Source: Candidatus Bipolaricaulota bacterium
Lineage (GTDB): Bacteria > Bipolaricaulota > Bipolaricaulia > UBA7950 > UBA9294
Assembly: GCA_028278555.1 (NCBI GenBank)
Contig: JANQEA010000079.1
Location: 1 to 64,000 of the forward strand
DNA: 64,000 bases
Direction of reading: 5' to 3'
Shown here piece by piece: positions 34,501-42,006 of this stretch. Made by a program: the position numbers and the translations under genes. Position 1 is the stretch's first letter. Every line of letters begins with the position of its first letter. The notes beneath the pieces were generated by a model that was not told where the DNA came from, searched no databases, and was given only the letters and a program-made list of their open reading frames with translations.

Positions 34501-36127
34501 CGAAGTCCTGGAACGGCTTCGGGATGTACCCACTGTAGGCGATATTGGCGTTCATCGGGTGAACGGCGAGGCTGTAGGAGTAGTCGACCTCCGATTGGTG
34601 GAGGAACGTCCAGGACCAGTTGCCGCCCGACGGTCCCTCGCCCTTGAAGATGCCAAACCCACTGTCGAGGAAGTAGATGGTGTCGGGATCGGAGGACTGG
34701 CCGATTGCGTAGATCGAGTTGAAGTTGAAAGTCCCTTTCTGAGCGTGCCGGTTTCCGTCGCTGCTTGGATTCACGGGCGTCCACGAATCGCCGCGGTTCG
34801 TGCTCTTGAAGATGTAGGGCACATCGGCGACGTACCAAACCGTGTCCGAGTCATGCGGGTCGACGTTCAACTGATCGCCCCAGGGATGGTGGATGTCGGA
34901 GCTGATCGAGTGCCACGTGTCTCCGTAGTCGTCGGTTCGGAAGATACCCTGGCCATACCCGGACGACGCGTAGAACGTCCATGGGCGATCGGGGTCGATA
35001 GCAATCAGATTCATGCTGGTGACAGACAGACCGTTGTTCTTGTGTGCCCAAGAGCTGCCGCAATCGTCGGAGTGTGCGATGCCGGAGCCTCTGAGTGGGA
35101 GGTACAGGACGTTCGAGTTTGCGGGGTGAGCAGCGATGTCGGCAAAGTCGGCGAAATCCATCTCATCGGCCGGGGGGGTGATGTCCACGAACGATACGCC
35201 GCCGTTGTCTGTGCGGGCAAGATTGCTGCCCCCTGCGACAAACGTCTTGCCATCTGAAGTCGAGCCGATGACCCGAATCTGAGTGTCGTCGAAAGGCAAG
35301 CCGGAGACCGTCACAGAGGACCAGCTTGTGCTCCCATTGACGGATTTGAAGATGGCCGGCTGCGTGATCCCTTCGTTGAAGCGTGGGCCCTCGCTGATCC
35401 AGATCTCCTGGAGATTGAACGGGTTGACGAAGATGCTCTTGATCGACCGCTCGCCGTGCGGGCTACCATAGTCCACACGACTCCAGCTCAGGCCATCGTT
35501 GCTCGAGTAGTAGACCCTACCTTCGTTCCATGTGCTCCACTGCCAGTCGTTGATGCCGATGAGGAGCTTCCCGGTGCCGAGCGCTACCAGGGCATCGACG
35601 TCGCCGTTGGCGGGAGATGGTAGATCCGAAGTGATGTCTGTCCACGTTGCGCCAGCGTCTGTGGTCTTGTAGACGACGCATCTCGCGTGATCGTAGGTTC
35701 TGCCAGCTCGGTAAAGCGAGCTGGGATTCAGAGGATCCATCGCGAAGGCGTGAGTCCATGCGATATCACCGTATGTGTCGTTGATCTCCTGCCACGTTGT
35801 CCCGCCGTCGGTGCTCTTCGAGAGGCCGCTGTAGTCAAGGTACAAGGTTGTTGGAGTTGTCGGGTCGACGATCAGGTTCACCGCCATGGCGGTGGCAGGA
35901 GTGGGGAAGGGAAGGATCGTCCACTCGTCTCCTCCGTCGATGGTCTTGTACAGCCCTTCCCGAGACCCTGCGGCGTAGAGGATCGAGGGATTCGAAGGGA
36001 CGATCTCGATATCATCGATGGCCCCGCCGGGAGGACCGCCGGTCCGTTCCCACTCCGAAACCCCGATTGCCGACGACGCGAGTACAGCCACGATGAGCAG
36101 AGCAACGACCGCCAGTGAACGGCACAT
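31544..36127 (-). CDS. Very large secreted Asp-box (BNR/sortilin-like) beta-propeller protein
   Basis: A 1527-residue exported protein. The signal peptide is MCRSLAVVALLIVAVLASS with cleavage near 22; the ATG at 36127 is chosen because GGAGGAGGT lies upstream. About 23 Asp-box motifs of the form S-T-D-G-G-x-x-W recur through most of the chain (for example STDGGTTW, TTDAGATW, STNSGNSW), spaced as in stacked ten- or seven-bladed propellers of the sortilin/Ycf48 kind. Blades also share DP-x-x-P-x-T-L-Y-A strands. The last 140 residues form a separate module (FGDIAEWVSL, VAGVVSTEPGVVLG) like C-terminal modules of other secreted bacterial proteins. Binding or adhesion at the surface is likely; no catalytic site seen. 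Confidence 0.85.
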   Translation of the reverse strand: MCRSLAVVALLIVAVLASSAIGVSEWERTGGPPGGAIDDIEIVPSNPSILYAAGSREGLYKTIDGGDEWTILPFPTPATAMAVNLIVDPTTPTTLYLDYSGLSKSTDGGTTWQEINDTYGDIAWTHAFAMDPLNPSSLYRAGRTYDHARCVVYKTTDAGATWTDITSDLPSPANGDVDALVALGTGKLLIGINDWQWSTWNEGRVYYSSNDGLSWSRVDYGSPHGERSIKSIFVNPFNLQEIWISEGPRFNEGITQPAIFKSVNGSTSWSSVTVSGLPFDDTQIRVIGSTSDGKTFVAGGSNLARTDNGGVSFVDITPPADEMDFADFADIAAHPANSNVLYLPLRGSGIAHSDDCGSSWAHKNNGLSVTSMNLIAIDPDRPWTFYASSGYGQGIFRTDDYGDTWHSISSDIHHPWGDQLNVDPHDSDTVWYVADVPYIFKSTNRGDSWTPVNPSSDGNRHAQKGTFNFNSIYAIGQSSDPDTIYFLDSGFGIFKGEGPSGGNWSWTFLHQSEVDYSYSLAVHPMNANIAYSGYIPKPFQDFAMVRRTTDGGDSWDTSLNVFGSSGITSVAIDPSSPSTLYAGSTGTRGEVYRSTNSGNSWTVLNDHFIMLTVWGQPQLIVDPSNPETAYAATWLGGTWKTTNAGNDWDLLGEAPVSSTALCLDAPGSNTVYSADRTAPKVWKSTTGGSGWTEVADFSSSGGFLLNRVVADGTTVYAATFGPGIHGGRLYKSTDGGTNWSDITGILPRSVLDLAINPSDPNTLYVTTHIYGAYKSTNGGTTWVEMAGFPDIGGYDIEVDPVTPSTLYACGLGGSVPAWCMKPSGYTFTDTAGVYKSTDSGATWTQMLATSNECRAVRLHPSNHLVVFAAAMDDGLQVSTDGGATWMPYNTGLDTQVLTSCAVAGERIYVGTQGCGVYAGDIDTNDWSITWQPSRSNKPVPFVYSLEIRVDPSDSSRIFVGANPGGLYRSDDNGGTFYDKNFLTPSVIVDDPYRQGYYTFAINPSDPEEVWLGTWGKGIFKSYDGMDFDITANGTTMEMYGKHVTQIAIDSIGTVYVATEEGVYRTSDGGDSWEAINTGLESTDVRSLYIGPSGDMYAGTRGYGLYKWSGSSWVAQNWRVWGVFWPIWDDRPLYQYTTLLFHPTDPLRMLIGTFPAGIYKSTDGGSTWRERNVGWTFDGVFSLVTHPDDPEIVYAGTYNGMNRSSDFGEHWAMWDEGMPPEQWVFSIAFDPRDADVMYACSKNGENEGTGREGFRGTVMKSTNGGESWFEITTGLDTENEFYTIIVDPAEPDTLYLASRHDGVHISTDAGGSWIPWNEGLGGLDPATNGNNVTDTMALSADGSTLYLGTHGAGVFRRVLRGQETPPTTGTPATFRVGYSGHMYADGTVYSASIQSSFGDIAEWVSLSGPAQSGTVVMLDSSIPGGYKPTSEACSERVAGVVSTEPGVVLGKDGALEQQALLALAGIVPVRVTNEGGPILPGDLLVTSSTSGHAMRWSGSGPCPCALVGKALEPMTGESGMILVLLMAP

Positions 36128-36313
36128 CCCCGCTACCTCCTCCATGGTCACGGTTGTTTGACATGCGGTTCCCGGCTCATCGGACGTGAACAGATCGACA
36201 GCATGAGCCTGAGTCGTGCGGATACACATGTCAACCCAACATCACTGTTGGTAGAGAATTCTAATAGGTGGATCGAAACCAGGCAATCGCGATGGAGCCT
36301 TGCCGTTCCCGAA

Positions 36314-37030
36314 TTAGTCCGTGCCAGCGAGGTTCGCTGCCGCGCCCCGCAGAATCGCGAACCGCTCCTCGGCCTGCTCCTCGGTGAAGGTCATGTGCGG
36401 CATCCCGCAGGGGAGGGTGATCAGGTCGCCCGGCTGGAAGTCGGCGGCGTCCGCGAGCTGTTCGATCCCCCAAGCGATCCTCGTCTCCCTGCGAGAGGCA
36501 TCGTAGTACTTGGTGATGTCGTATGCCGACGCGTCGAAACTGATGATGTCGATCGGCGCGGCGAACAGGTGGTCCCACTGCATGTTGCAGCAGAGATGCA
36601 CTCCGCGGACGACGGGGAAGGACTCGAACAGCGGCGACCAGAGGCGTTCGTAGTCGAATCCGACGCAGCAGAGCCCAGGCTCGTCGAGGAAGAGGAGGAT
36701 CTCGTCGGCGACGAGGCCATCGAGGATTGCCTCGATGTGGTTGTAGATGCGTGAGATCGCGTCGTCCTCCTCGAAGCCGGAGCAGAGGAGGGTCGCCGGC
36801 CCGATGCATTGGACCTTGACGGTCTCGAACCGATGCGCCTTGAATGCCTCCAGACAGCTCAGTTGGCCCGGTTCGCGGATGTACTGGAGCATCGCGTCGC
36901 CAAGCGCCGTCAGCTCCGGGAGAAACGGGATGTCGTGTTTCAGGCTGTAGGCGACCGCCCGTTCGACGTCGGCGAACGGAAGCGATCCGATCTGCGTGAT
37001 CAGCTTTCCCTGTTCCGCATAGCGATGCAT
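36314..37030 (-). CDS. MetE-like (cobalamin-independent methionine synthase II family) protein
   Basis: A 238-residue protein resembling the C-terminal barrel of MetE and related UroD-fold methyltransferases. It begins LITQIGSLPFADVERAVAYSLKHDIPFLPEL, the usual opening of such stand-alone proteins, and continues with VKVQCIGPATLL, LFLDEPGLCCVGFD and CGMPHMTF. The methyl donor and acceptor are unknown and it is shorter than the MetE C-terminal half (about 330), so it may be a minimal version. The ATG at 37030 has no ribosome site, but a TATACT ends seven bases upstream, suggesting a leaderless mRNA. Confidence 0.7.
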   Translation of the reverse strand: MHRYAEQGKLITQIGSLPFADVERAVAYSLKHDIPFLPELTALGDAMLQYIREPGQLSCLEAFKAHRFETVKVQCIGPATLLCSGFEEDDAISRIYNHIEAILDGLVADEILLFLDEPGLCCVGFDYERLWSPLFESFPVVRGVHLCCNMQWDHLFAAPIDIISFDASAYDITKYYDASRRETRIAWGIEQLADAADFQPGDLITLPCGMPHMTFTEEQAEERFAILRGAAANLAGTD

Positions 37031-37036
37031 GGGGCG

Positions 37037-37042
37037 AGTATA
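37037..37042 (-). promoter_or_regulatory. -10 element giving a probable leaderless transcript
   Basis: TATACT on the minus strand ends six bases before the ATG of the MetE-like gene, so transcription would start at or next to the A of the start codon. The base run between them has no Shine-Dalgarno sequence. No strong -35 at 17-18 bases. Confidence 0.45.
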
Positions 37043-37121
37043 CGTTCGAGGATCGATGCACCGCACGCTCCATGACGGCCGGATGTCCGAGTGCATACGG
37101 GTCCTCGTCAAGGCCTACATG

Positions 37122-37160
37122 GGGACCGAACAGGGAACCGATTTCCCCTGTCCGGTTCCC
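37122..37160. repeat. Long imperfect inverted repeat in a divergent gap
   Basis: Arms of 4+3+6 paired bases (GGGA, CCG, ACAGGG against CCCTGT, CGG, TCCC) with one bulge, one mismatch and a 10-base loop. A competing stem GGGAACCG/CGGTTCCC uses part of the same bases. It lies about 90 bases upstream of the lipoprotein gene in the gap 37031-37250; no promoter is evident there. Confidence 0.4.
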
Positions 37161-37250
37161 GTCGATCCCCCGGTCAGCGAGATGCCGGAGCTACTCTCGG
37201 TTTGCTCGTGAATCGGCGGGTCATCTGAGACCAAGCCAGAGGAGAGTGCG

Positions 37251-38201
37251 ATGAAAAGGACGAATCTGATCGGATCAGTTCTGGTTCTGGGCTTGGTATT
37301 GCTGGCTGGCTGCATGCGTGTTCAGACACTGCTCGTCACCCCGCTGTCGGCCCTCGTCGAACCGGGGGAGACCGTTGCCTTCACGGCGACCGATGAGCTG
37401 GCCAACCCGATCGTCGTTACGTGGGCGGTCGACTCCGGGCCGGGGGCGATTTCGGCCGCGGGCGTCTACACGGCTCCAGCGACGATCACGGAGGTAGCTG
37501 CAGCGACGATTACCGCCACCTACACGGGCGTCACGACGATCACCGGATCTGCGGTCGTCACGCTCGTTCCGCCGGTGCTGGCGGAGATCGTCGACGCGGA
37601 GGGCGACACGTTCGGTCCGGCGACCTACGATGTCTTGAGCATCTCGACGGCGAGAACCCCGACGGAACTGACGATCACGGTGGTGTTCGATTCGACGACC
37701 CCGCCGGACATCCCGGCTGCCGGGGCGATTGCGGTACCCGGCGAGCTGACCGGCTTCATCGATTTCGACCTCGACGAGTCGGATGCGACCGGATTCGCGT
37801 CGGCGAACGCGATGTACTGCCCATGCGCTCCGATCTCCGCGATCGGCACCGACCTGTTCATCTCGCTGTTCGAGCGAAACGCAGCGGGGAACTATGACAT
37901 CATCTCGGCGACGACGCTCGTCGATGTCGGCGACGCCGAGCCGGATGTCACCGGGGATGTCCTGACGCTAACGATCGAGATTGCCGATCTTGGTGGCGAC
38001 GACGGGATCACCAACCTGAGCTCGGTCCTCGGCGACTTCCTCGGGCCGACCGACTGCATGCCGGATGAGGGTGCAGCGGTGACGACCTCGGTCGATCCGA
38101 TGGGCGTCGAGCCCGAAGTCGATCTGGTCCACGCGTACTTCCTCTGGTCGCAGTACGACGAATTCGAGTGGGGGGTTCAGACCGAACCGATCACCCCCTA
38201 G
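37251..38201 (+). CDS. Lipoprotein with an Ig-like domain
   Basis: 316 residues with a type II signal peptide and lipobox LLAG-C (Cys about 21), so it is lipid-anchored. After the anchor, about 28-105 looks like a bacterial Ig-like (BIG2-type) domain (VEPGETVAFTATDELANPIVVTWAVDSG, AAGVYTAPA). The remaining beta-rich part (IVDAEGDTFGPATYDVLSIS and FIDFDLDESDATG) resembles domains found in secreted proteins that describe thin beta-sandwiches. A ribosome site GAGAG precedes the ATG and a strong hairpin follows the stop. Function unknown. Confidence 0.75.
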   Translation: MKRTNLIGSVLVLGLVLLAGCMRVQTLLVTPLSALVEPGETVAFTATDELANPIVVTWAVDSGPGAISAAGVYTAPATITEVAAATITATYTGVTTITGSAVVTLVPPVLAEIVDAEGDTFGPATYDVLSISTARTPTELTITVVFDSTTPPDIPAAGAIAVPGELTGFIDFDLDESDATGFASANAMYCPCAPISAIGTDLFISLFERNAAGNYDIISATTLVDVGDAEPDVTGDVLTLTIEIADLGGDDGITNLSSVLGDFLGPTDCMPDEGAAVTTSVDPMGVEPEVDLVHAYFLWSQYDEFEWGVQTEPITP

Positions 38202-38230
38202 ACGAGACTCTGGCTGCGAATTCATCAGGG

Positions 38231-38257
38231 CCGAGAAGAGGCGCACCCTCTTCTCGG
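38231..38257 (+). terminator. Strong hairpin terminator after the lipoprotein gene
   Basis: Perfect 11-base arms CCGAGAAGAGG and CCTCTTCTCGG with loop CGCAC, 30 bases after the stop, followed by TCTTGC. It separates the lipoprotein gene from the hydrogenase promoter. Confidence 0.75.
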
Positions 38258-38359
38258 TCTTGCGCATGATCTCAGCGGTAACTCGTCACTTCCTGCTCGT
38301 CATCGGACACGGCCCTAGGATTCCTCTCGTCTCCTTAGTTCTGCCCCGACGCTCCGGAT

Positions 38360-38388
38360 TTCACATCCCCACCGAGTTTCCCTATAGT
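38360..38388 (+). promoter_or_regulatory. Sigma70-type promoter of the hydrogenase-metVF operon
   Basis: TTCACA (38360-38365), 17-base spacer and TATAGT (38383-38388). The leader to the first start codon is about 56 bases and ends with GGAGGGTGAG. Confidence 0.65.
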
Positions 38389-38450
38389 GATTTGTAGCTC
38401 TTTCCACACGAGAACCGCGCGGCGAAACCGCCTCGAGGGAGGGTGAGACA

Positions 38451-39311
38451 ATGGCAGCAACTCGAGAAATCCCGGTGGTCTGGATCCAGACTGCCACGTG
38501 CAGCGGCTGTTCCGTGTCCGTGTTGAACTCGGCTTCGCCGAAGATCACGGACCTCCTCCTGAGCGAGGTGATTCCAGGACGCCACATCAACCTCCGGTTC
38601 CAGGCCACGGTGATGGCCGGATCCGGAGAGCCGGTCATCGAGGTCCTCGATGCAGCGGCCAAGGGCGAGCCGGGAACGTACGTGCTCGTCGTCGAGGGAT
38701 CGATCCCGACGAAGGACGGCGGCATCTACGGGACGCTCGGAGAGGAGCCGATGGTCGACCGAGCGATCGCGTTGGCCAAGAACGCGATGGCTGTCGTCGG
38801 GCTCGGGACGTGCGCCTCGTTCGGCGGAATCTTCGCCGCCGGACCGAACCCGGGCGGATGCATCAGCGTCGGCCGGCTCTTCGAACAAGAGGGGATCGAC
38901 ACGCCGTTGATCAACATTCCCGGCTGTCCGCCGCACCCGGACTGGTTCATCGGAACGATCGCGACGGTCCTCGTCGGGGGACTCGAAGCGGTCGACGTCG
39001 ATGAACTCGGACGCCCGACCCGCTTCTACGGCCAACTCATCCACGAGAATTGCCCGCGCAGAGCGTACTTCGATGAGGGGAAGTTTGCTGCGCATCTGAG
39101 CGACGAGGGGTGTCTGTACGAGCTCGGCTGCAAAGGGACGATCACCCATGCCGATTGCCCATTGCGCCGATGGAACAACGGGACGAACTGGGTGATCGGC
39201 AGCGGCGCCCCGTGCAACGGGTGCGTCGAGCCGGAATTCCCGGACTTGATCTCACCGTTCTACGAACGGCTCCCGGAAGAGGCCCTTCTGGTGCCGAGGA
39301 AGGAGTCCTGA
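38451..39311 (+). CDS. [NiFe] hydrogenase small subunit (cytoplasmic, group 1/2-like)
   Basis: Electron-transfer subunit carrying the iron-sulfur chain from the Ni-Fe site. The 286 residues have CSGCSVSVLN (C17, C20) and CPPHPDW for the proximal cluster, then NCPRRAYFDEG, CLYELGCKG and CPLRRWNNGTNW plus APCNGCVEPEFPD for the medial and distal clusters, the complete group 1/2 set. There is no twin-arginine signal peptide and no C-terminal membrane helix, so the enzyme should be cytoplasmic and soluble. Next gene begins after 2 bases. Uptake or bidirectional mode cannot be decided from sequence. Confidence 0.93.
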   Translation: MAATREIPVVWIQTATCSGCSVSVLNSASPKITDLLLSEVIPGRHINLRFQATVMAGSGEPVIEVLDAAAKGEPGTYVLVVEGSIPTKDGGIYGTLGEEPMVDRAIALAKNAMAVVGLGTCASFGGIFAAGPNPGGCISVGRLFEQEGIDTPLINIPGCPPHPDWFIGTIATVLVGGLEAVDVDELGRPTRFYGQLIHENCPRRAYFDEGKFAAHLSDEGCLYELGCKGTITHADCPLRRWNNGTNWVIGSGAPCNGCVEPEFPDLISPFYERLPEEALLVPRKES

Positions 39312-39313
39312 CC

Positions 39314-40849
39314 ATGCGAACGATCGTCATCGATCCTGTCACTCGGATCGAAGGGCACCTGAAGATCGAGGCGACCGTCGACGACGGGGTTGTCAAGGAG
39401 GCGCGGAGCACCGGGACGCTCTTCCGTGGCATCGAACTGATCCTCCAGGGACGTGACCCGCGGGATGCTCCGCGGATCACGCAGCGGATCTGCGGCGTCT
39501 GCCCGACCGCCCATGCAACGGCGTCGACGTTCGCTCTCGACGAGGCGTTCGGGATCGCCGACCGTATTCCGACGGACGGACGGGTCATCCGGAACCTGAT
39601 CTTCGGCTGCAACTACATCCAGTCGCACGTCCTGCACTTCTATCACCTGGCGGCGCTCGACTACGTCGACGTCACGGCGGTCGCCGATTACGAGGGAACC
39701 GACCCCGGACTCCTCGCGGCGAAGGAGTTCCTCGGCCGTGGCGAGCTTGGCCCATTCGTCCCTCGCTACGAAGGGGACTATCGCTTCCCGGCCGACGTGT
39801 CGCGGACCCTTGCGGCTCACTACGTCCAGGCGTTCGAGATCCGCCGAAAGGCGCACGAGCTCCTCGCGATGTTCGGCGGGAAGATGCCTCACAACGTCGG
39901 GATCGTCCCCGGCGGGGTGACCCAGACGGCTGAGGTCGACCTGATCGCGGCGTTCCTCTGGCGTCTGAATGAGCTCCGGCATTTCATCGATCACGTCTAT
40001 CTGCCCGACGTGCTCGAGGTCGCGCGCGTCTACTCTGACTACGCCGAGATCGGCGCCGGGTCGGGCAACTTCCTCGACTACGGCGGGTTCCCGAGCGCGA
40101 GCGGCCGCTTCTTCGATGCCGGCACGATCTCGATGGATCTGCAGCCGCATGATCTCGACGTGGCGAAGATCACCGAATCGATCGCCCACTCCTGGTACGA
40201 GGATGGCTCCGACGGACTCCATCCTGCGACCGGAAAGACGGAGCCGAACGCGACGAAGGAGGCCGGCTACTCGTGGCTGAAGGCGCCCCGGTACGACGGG
40301 CGGGTTCACGAAGGCGGGCCGCTCGCCCGGATGCTCCTCAGCTACGCGCGCGGAGACGGCATGGTTGTCGGGCTGATCGACACGGTTCTCGGAGCGCTCG
40401 ACCTCCCGGCATCCGCCTTGAACTCGGTTCTTGGGCGGCACGCAGCGCGCGCCGTCGAGTGCAAGATCGTCGCCGATGCGATGGCCGAGTGGATCCTCGA
40501 TCTCGTCCCCGGCGGGCCGGTCTACGCGCCCTACGACATCCCCGACGAGGGAGAGGGCGCTGGCCTGACGTCCGCGCCGCGCGGCGCGCTCGGCCACTGG
40601 GTCCGGCTGAAAGGTGGCGTGATCGATCACTACCAGTGCGTCGTCCCGACGACGTGGAACGCGTCGCCGAAAGACGAGAAGGGCAACCCGGGACCGATCG
40701 AACAGGCGATCGTCGGAACGCCGATCCGAGACGAGGAGAACCCGTTCGAGATCGTTCGGATCGTCCGTTCGTTCGACCCGTGCCTCGCTTGCGCGGTTCA
40801 TCTGGTCACTCCCCGCGGACGATCGCTCGGCCGATTCGTGGTCGGCTAG
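39314..40849 (+). CDS. [NiFe] hydrogenase large subunit
   Basis: Catalytic subunit that splits or makes H2. The 511-residue precursor shows the N-terminal ligand motif RICGVCPTAH (C60, C63) and the C-terminal DPCLACAVH (C490, C493), followed by a 15-residue tail that a maturation protease would remove after H496. Four Cys ligands for the Ni-Fe(CN)2CO centre are therefore present. The start at 39314 is fixed by RIEGHLKIE being near the N-terminus; earlier frames overlap the small subunit. The protease gene is 8 bases downstream. Confidence 0.95.
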   Translation: MRTIVIDPVTRIEGHLKIEATVDDGVVKEARSTGTLFRGIELILQGRDPRDAPRITQRICGVCPTAHATASTFALDEAFGIADRIPTDGRVIRNLIFGCNYIQSHVLHFYHLAALDYVDVTAVADYEGTDPGLLAAKEFLGRGELGPFVPRYEGDYRFPADVSRTLAAHYVQAFEIRRKAHELLAMFGGKMPHNVGIVPGGVTQTAEVDLIAAFLWRLNELRHFIDHVYLPDVLEVARVYSDYAEIGAGSGNFLDYGGFPSASGRFFDAGTISMDLQPHDLDVAKITESIAHSWYEDGSDGLHPATGKTEPNATKEAGYSWLKAPRYDGRVHEGGPLARMLLSYARGDGMVVGLIDTVLGALDLPASALNSVLGRHAARAVECKIVADAMAEWILDLVPGGPVYAPYDIPDEGEGAGLTSAPRGALGHWVRLKGGVIDHYQCVVPTTWNASPKDEKGNPGPIEQAIVGTPIRDEENPFEIVRIVRSFDPCLACAVHLVTPRGRSLGRFVVG

Positions 40850-40857
40850 GAGGAACG

Positions 40858-41310
40858 ATGAGAACAGCGATCGTCGGGGTTGGGAACAGCCTAATGCGGG
40901 ATGAGGGCATCGGCGTTCACGTCGCCCGAGCCCTGGCCGACGAGACGCTTCCTGAGGGGGTCGAGGTGATCGACGCGGGGACCGATCCGGACGTCGCGTT
41001 CGATCTCGACCGGTTCGACAGGCTGATCGTCGTCGACGCGACGGAGGGCGGAAGAGCGCCGGGAACGGTCTATCGCTTCTCCGATGACGTCGGCCTCGAC
41101 GTCGGCGAGAAGCGGCAGGCGTGCCATGACGTCGGCTTTCTGCAGACGCTCCGGAGGATCTCGCGCTCCACACCCGAGGTCGTGATTATCGGCGTCGAGC
41201 CGGAGGCGATCGACTGGGGGCTCGATCTCTCACCGGTTGTCCAGCAATCGATCCCTCGCGTGATCGAGGTTGTCCGACAGGAGCTCAGTCAGGACCTGAG
41301 GAGGATATAG
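40858..41310 (+). CDS. Hydrogenase maturation endopeptidase (HyaD/HybD family)
   Basis: A 150-residue protease that trims the C-terminal tail of the large subunit once nickel is inserted. It begins RTAIVGVGNSLMRDEGIGVHV with the metal-sensing D15-E16 region, then VVDATEGG and a His in QACHDVGFL, the three metal-ligand positions of the family. Starts behind AGGAACG. Its stop is immediately followed by the metV start, with no gap, tying the hydrogenase to the folate genes. Confidence 0.93.
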   Translation: MRTAIVGVGNSLMRDEGIGVHVARALADETLPEGVEVIDAGTDPDVAFDLDRFDRLIVVDATEGGRAPGTVYRFSDDVGLDVGEKRQACHDVGFLQTLRRISRSTPEVVIIGVEPEAIDWGLDLSPVVQQSIPRVIEVVRQELSQDLRRI

Positions 41311-42006
41311 ATGCTCGTATCGGAGAGAAAACCGATCGAAGAAATCATGGAGTTCATCGGAGGTGAGCGCACCGTCTTCCTGCTTGGCTGCGACGGGTGC
41401 GCCGCCGCCTCCGGGACGGGGGGCGAACCGGAAATCCGGGAGCTGAAAGCCGAGCTGGAGGGGCGCGGCATCACGGTGACCGGAACGAAGGTGATCGACT
41501 TCCTCTGCCAGAAGGCGTTGATCCGGACCGGCCTCCGCCCGTTCGCGACTGCGCTCGACGAGGCTGACTCGGTCGTCGTCTCGACATGCGGGATCGGGAT
41601 CCAGGCGACGGCGACGGTCCTCGATCAGGCCGTCCACCCGGCGTGCAACACGGTCTCGCTCGGCGGCATCCGCGGAGAGTGGCAGGGTGAGGAGCGGTGC
41701 GCCGAGTGCGGGCAGTGCTTCCTCGACGTGACCGCCGGGATCTGCCCGCTGACGGCCTGCGCGAAACGACTGGTGAACGGCCCGTGCGGCGGCGCGAAGG
41801 ACGGCAGCTGCGAAGTCGAGCCGGAGGCACGACGCTGCGCGTGGGAGGTCATCTACGAGCGCCTCGAGCGACAGGGACGGACGAATCTGCTCCGACGTGC
41901 ACCGCTTCAGGTGAAGGACTACGCGAAGATGCAGCCGCCGGTGGATCTGCGAGGAACCCGCAAGTGGGCCGTGGACATGAAGACGACGGAGGGCGTGACC
42001 TCATGA
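41311..42006 (+). CDS. metV: MetV, Cys-rich subunit of methylene-THF reductase
   Basis: A 231-residue partner of MetF in MetVF-type methylenetetrahydrofolate reductases. Cysteines are at 27, 30, 66, 93, 112 and in the dense cluster CAECGQC (130-136), C145, C150, NGPCGG (C159), C167 and C176, matching the MTHFR C-terminal family. In related complexes this subunit carries iron-sulfur or zinc sites and feeds electrons to the MetF flavin. Start follows GAGGATATAG directly after the protease stop; its stop overlaps metF as ATGA. Confidence 0.93.
   Translation: MLVSERKPIEEIMEFIGGERTVFLLGCDGCAAASGTGGEPEIRELKAELEGRGITVTGTKVIDFLCQKALIRTGLRPFATALDEADSVVVSTCGIGIQATATVLDQAVHPACNTVSLGGIRGEWQGEERCAECGQCFLDVTAGICPLTACAKRLVNGPCGGAKDGSCEVEPEARRCAWEVIYERLERQGRTNLLRRAPLQVKDYAKMQPPVDLRGTRKWAVDMKTTEGVTS

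Noticed and set aside
36128-36313. TTGACA at 36229-36234 (minus strand) as promoter of the Asp-box gene
   Set aside because: The -10 at 17 bases would be CAGGCT, a poor match. The 186-base gap shows nothing else convincing.
37122-37160. Riboswitch in the lipoprotein leader
   Set aside because: The inverted repeat is real, but no conserved aptamer core is recognisable and there is no matching biosynthetic gene downstream.
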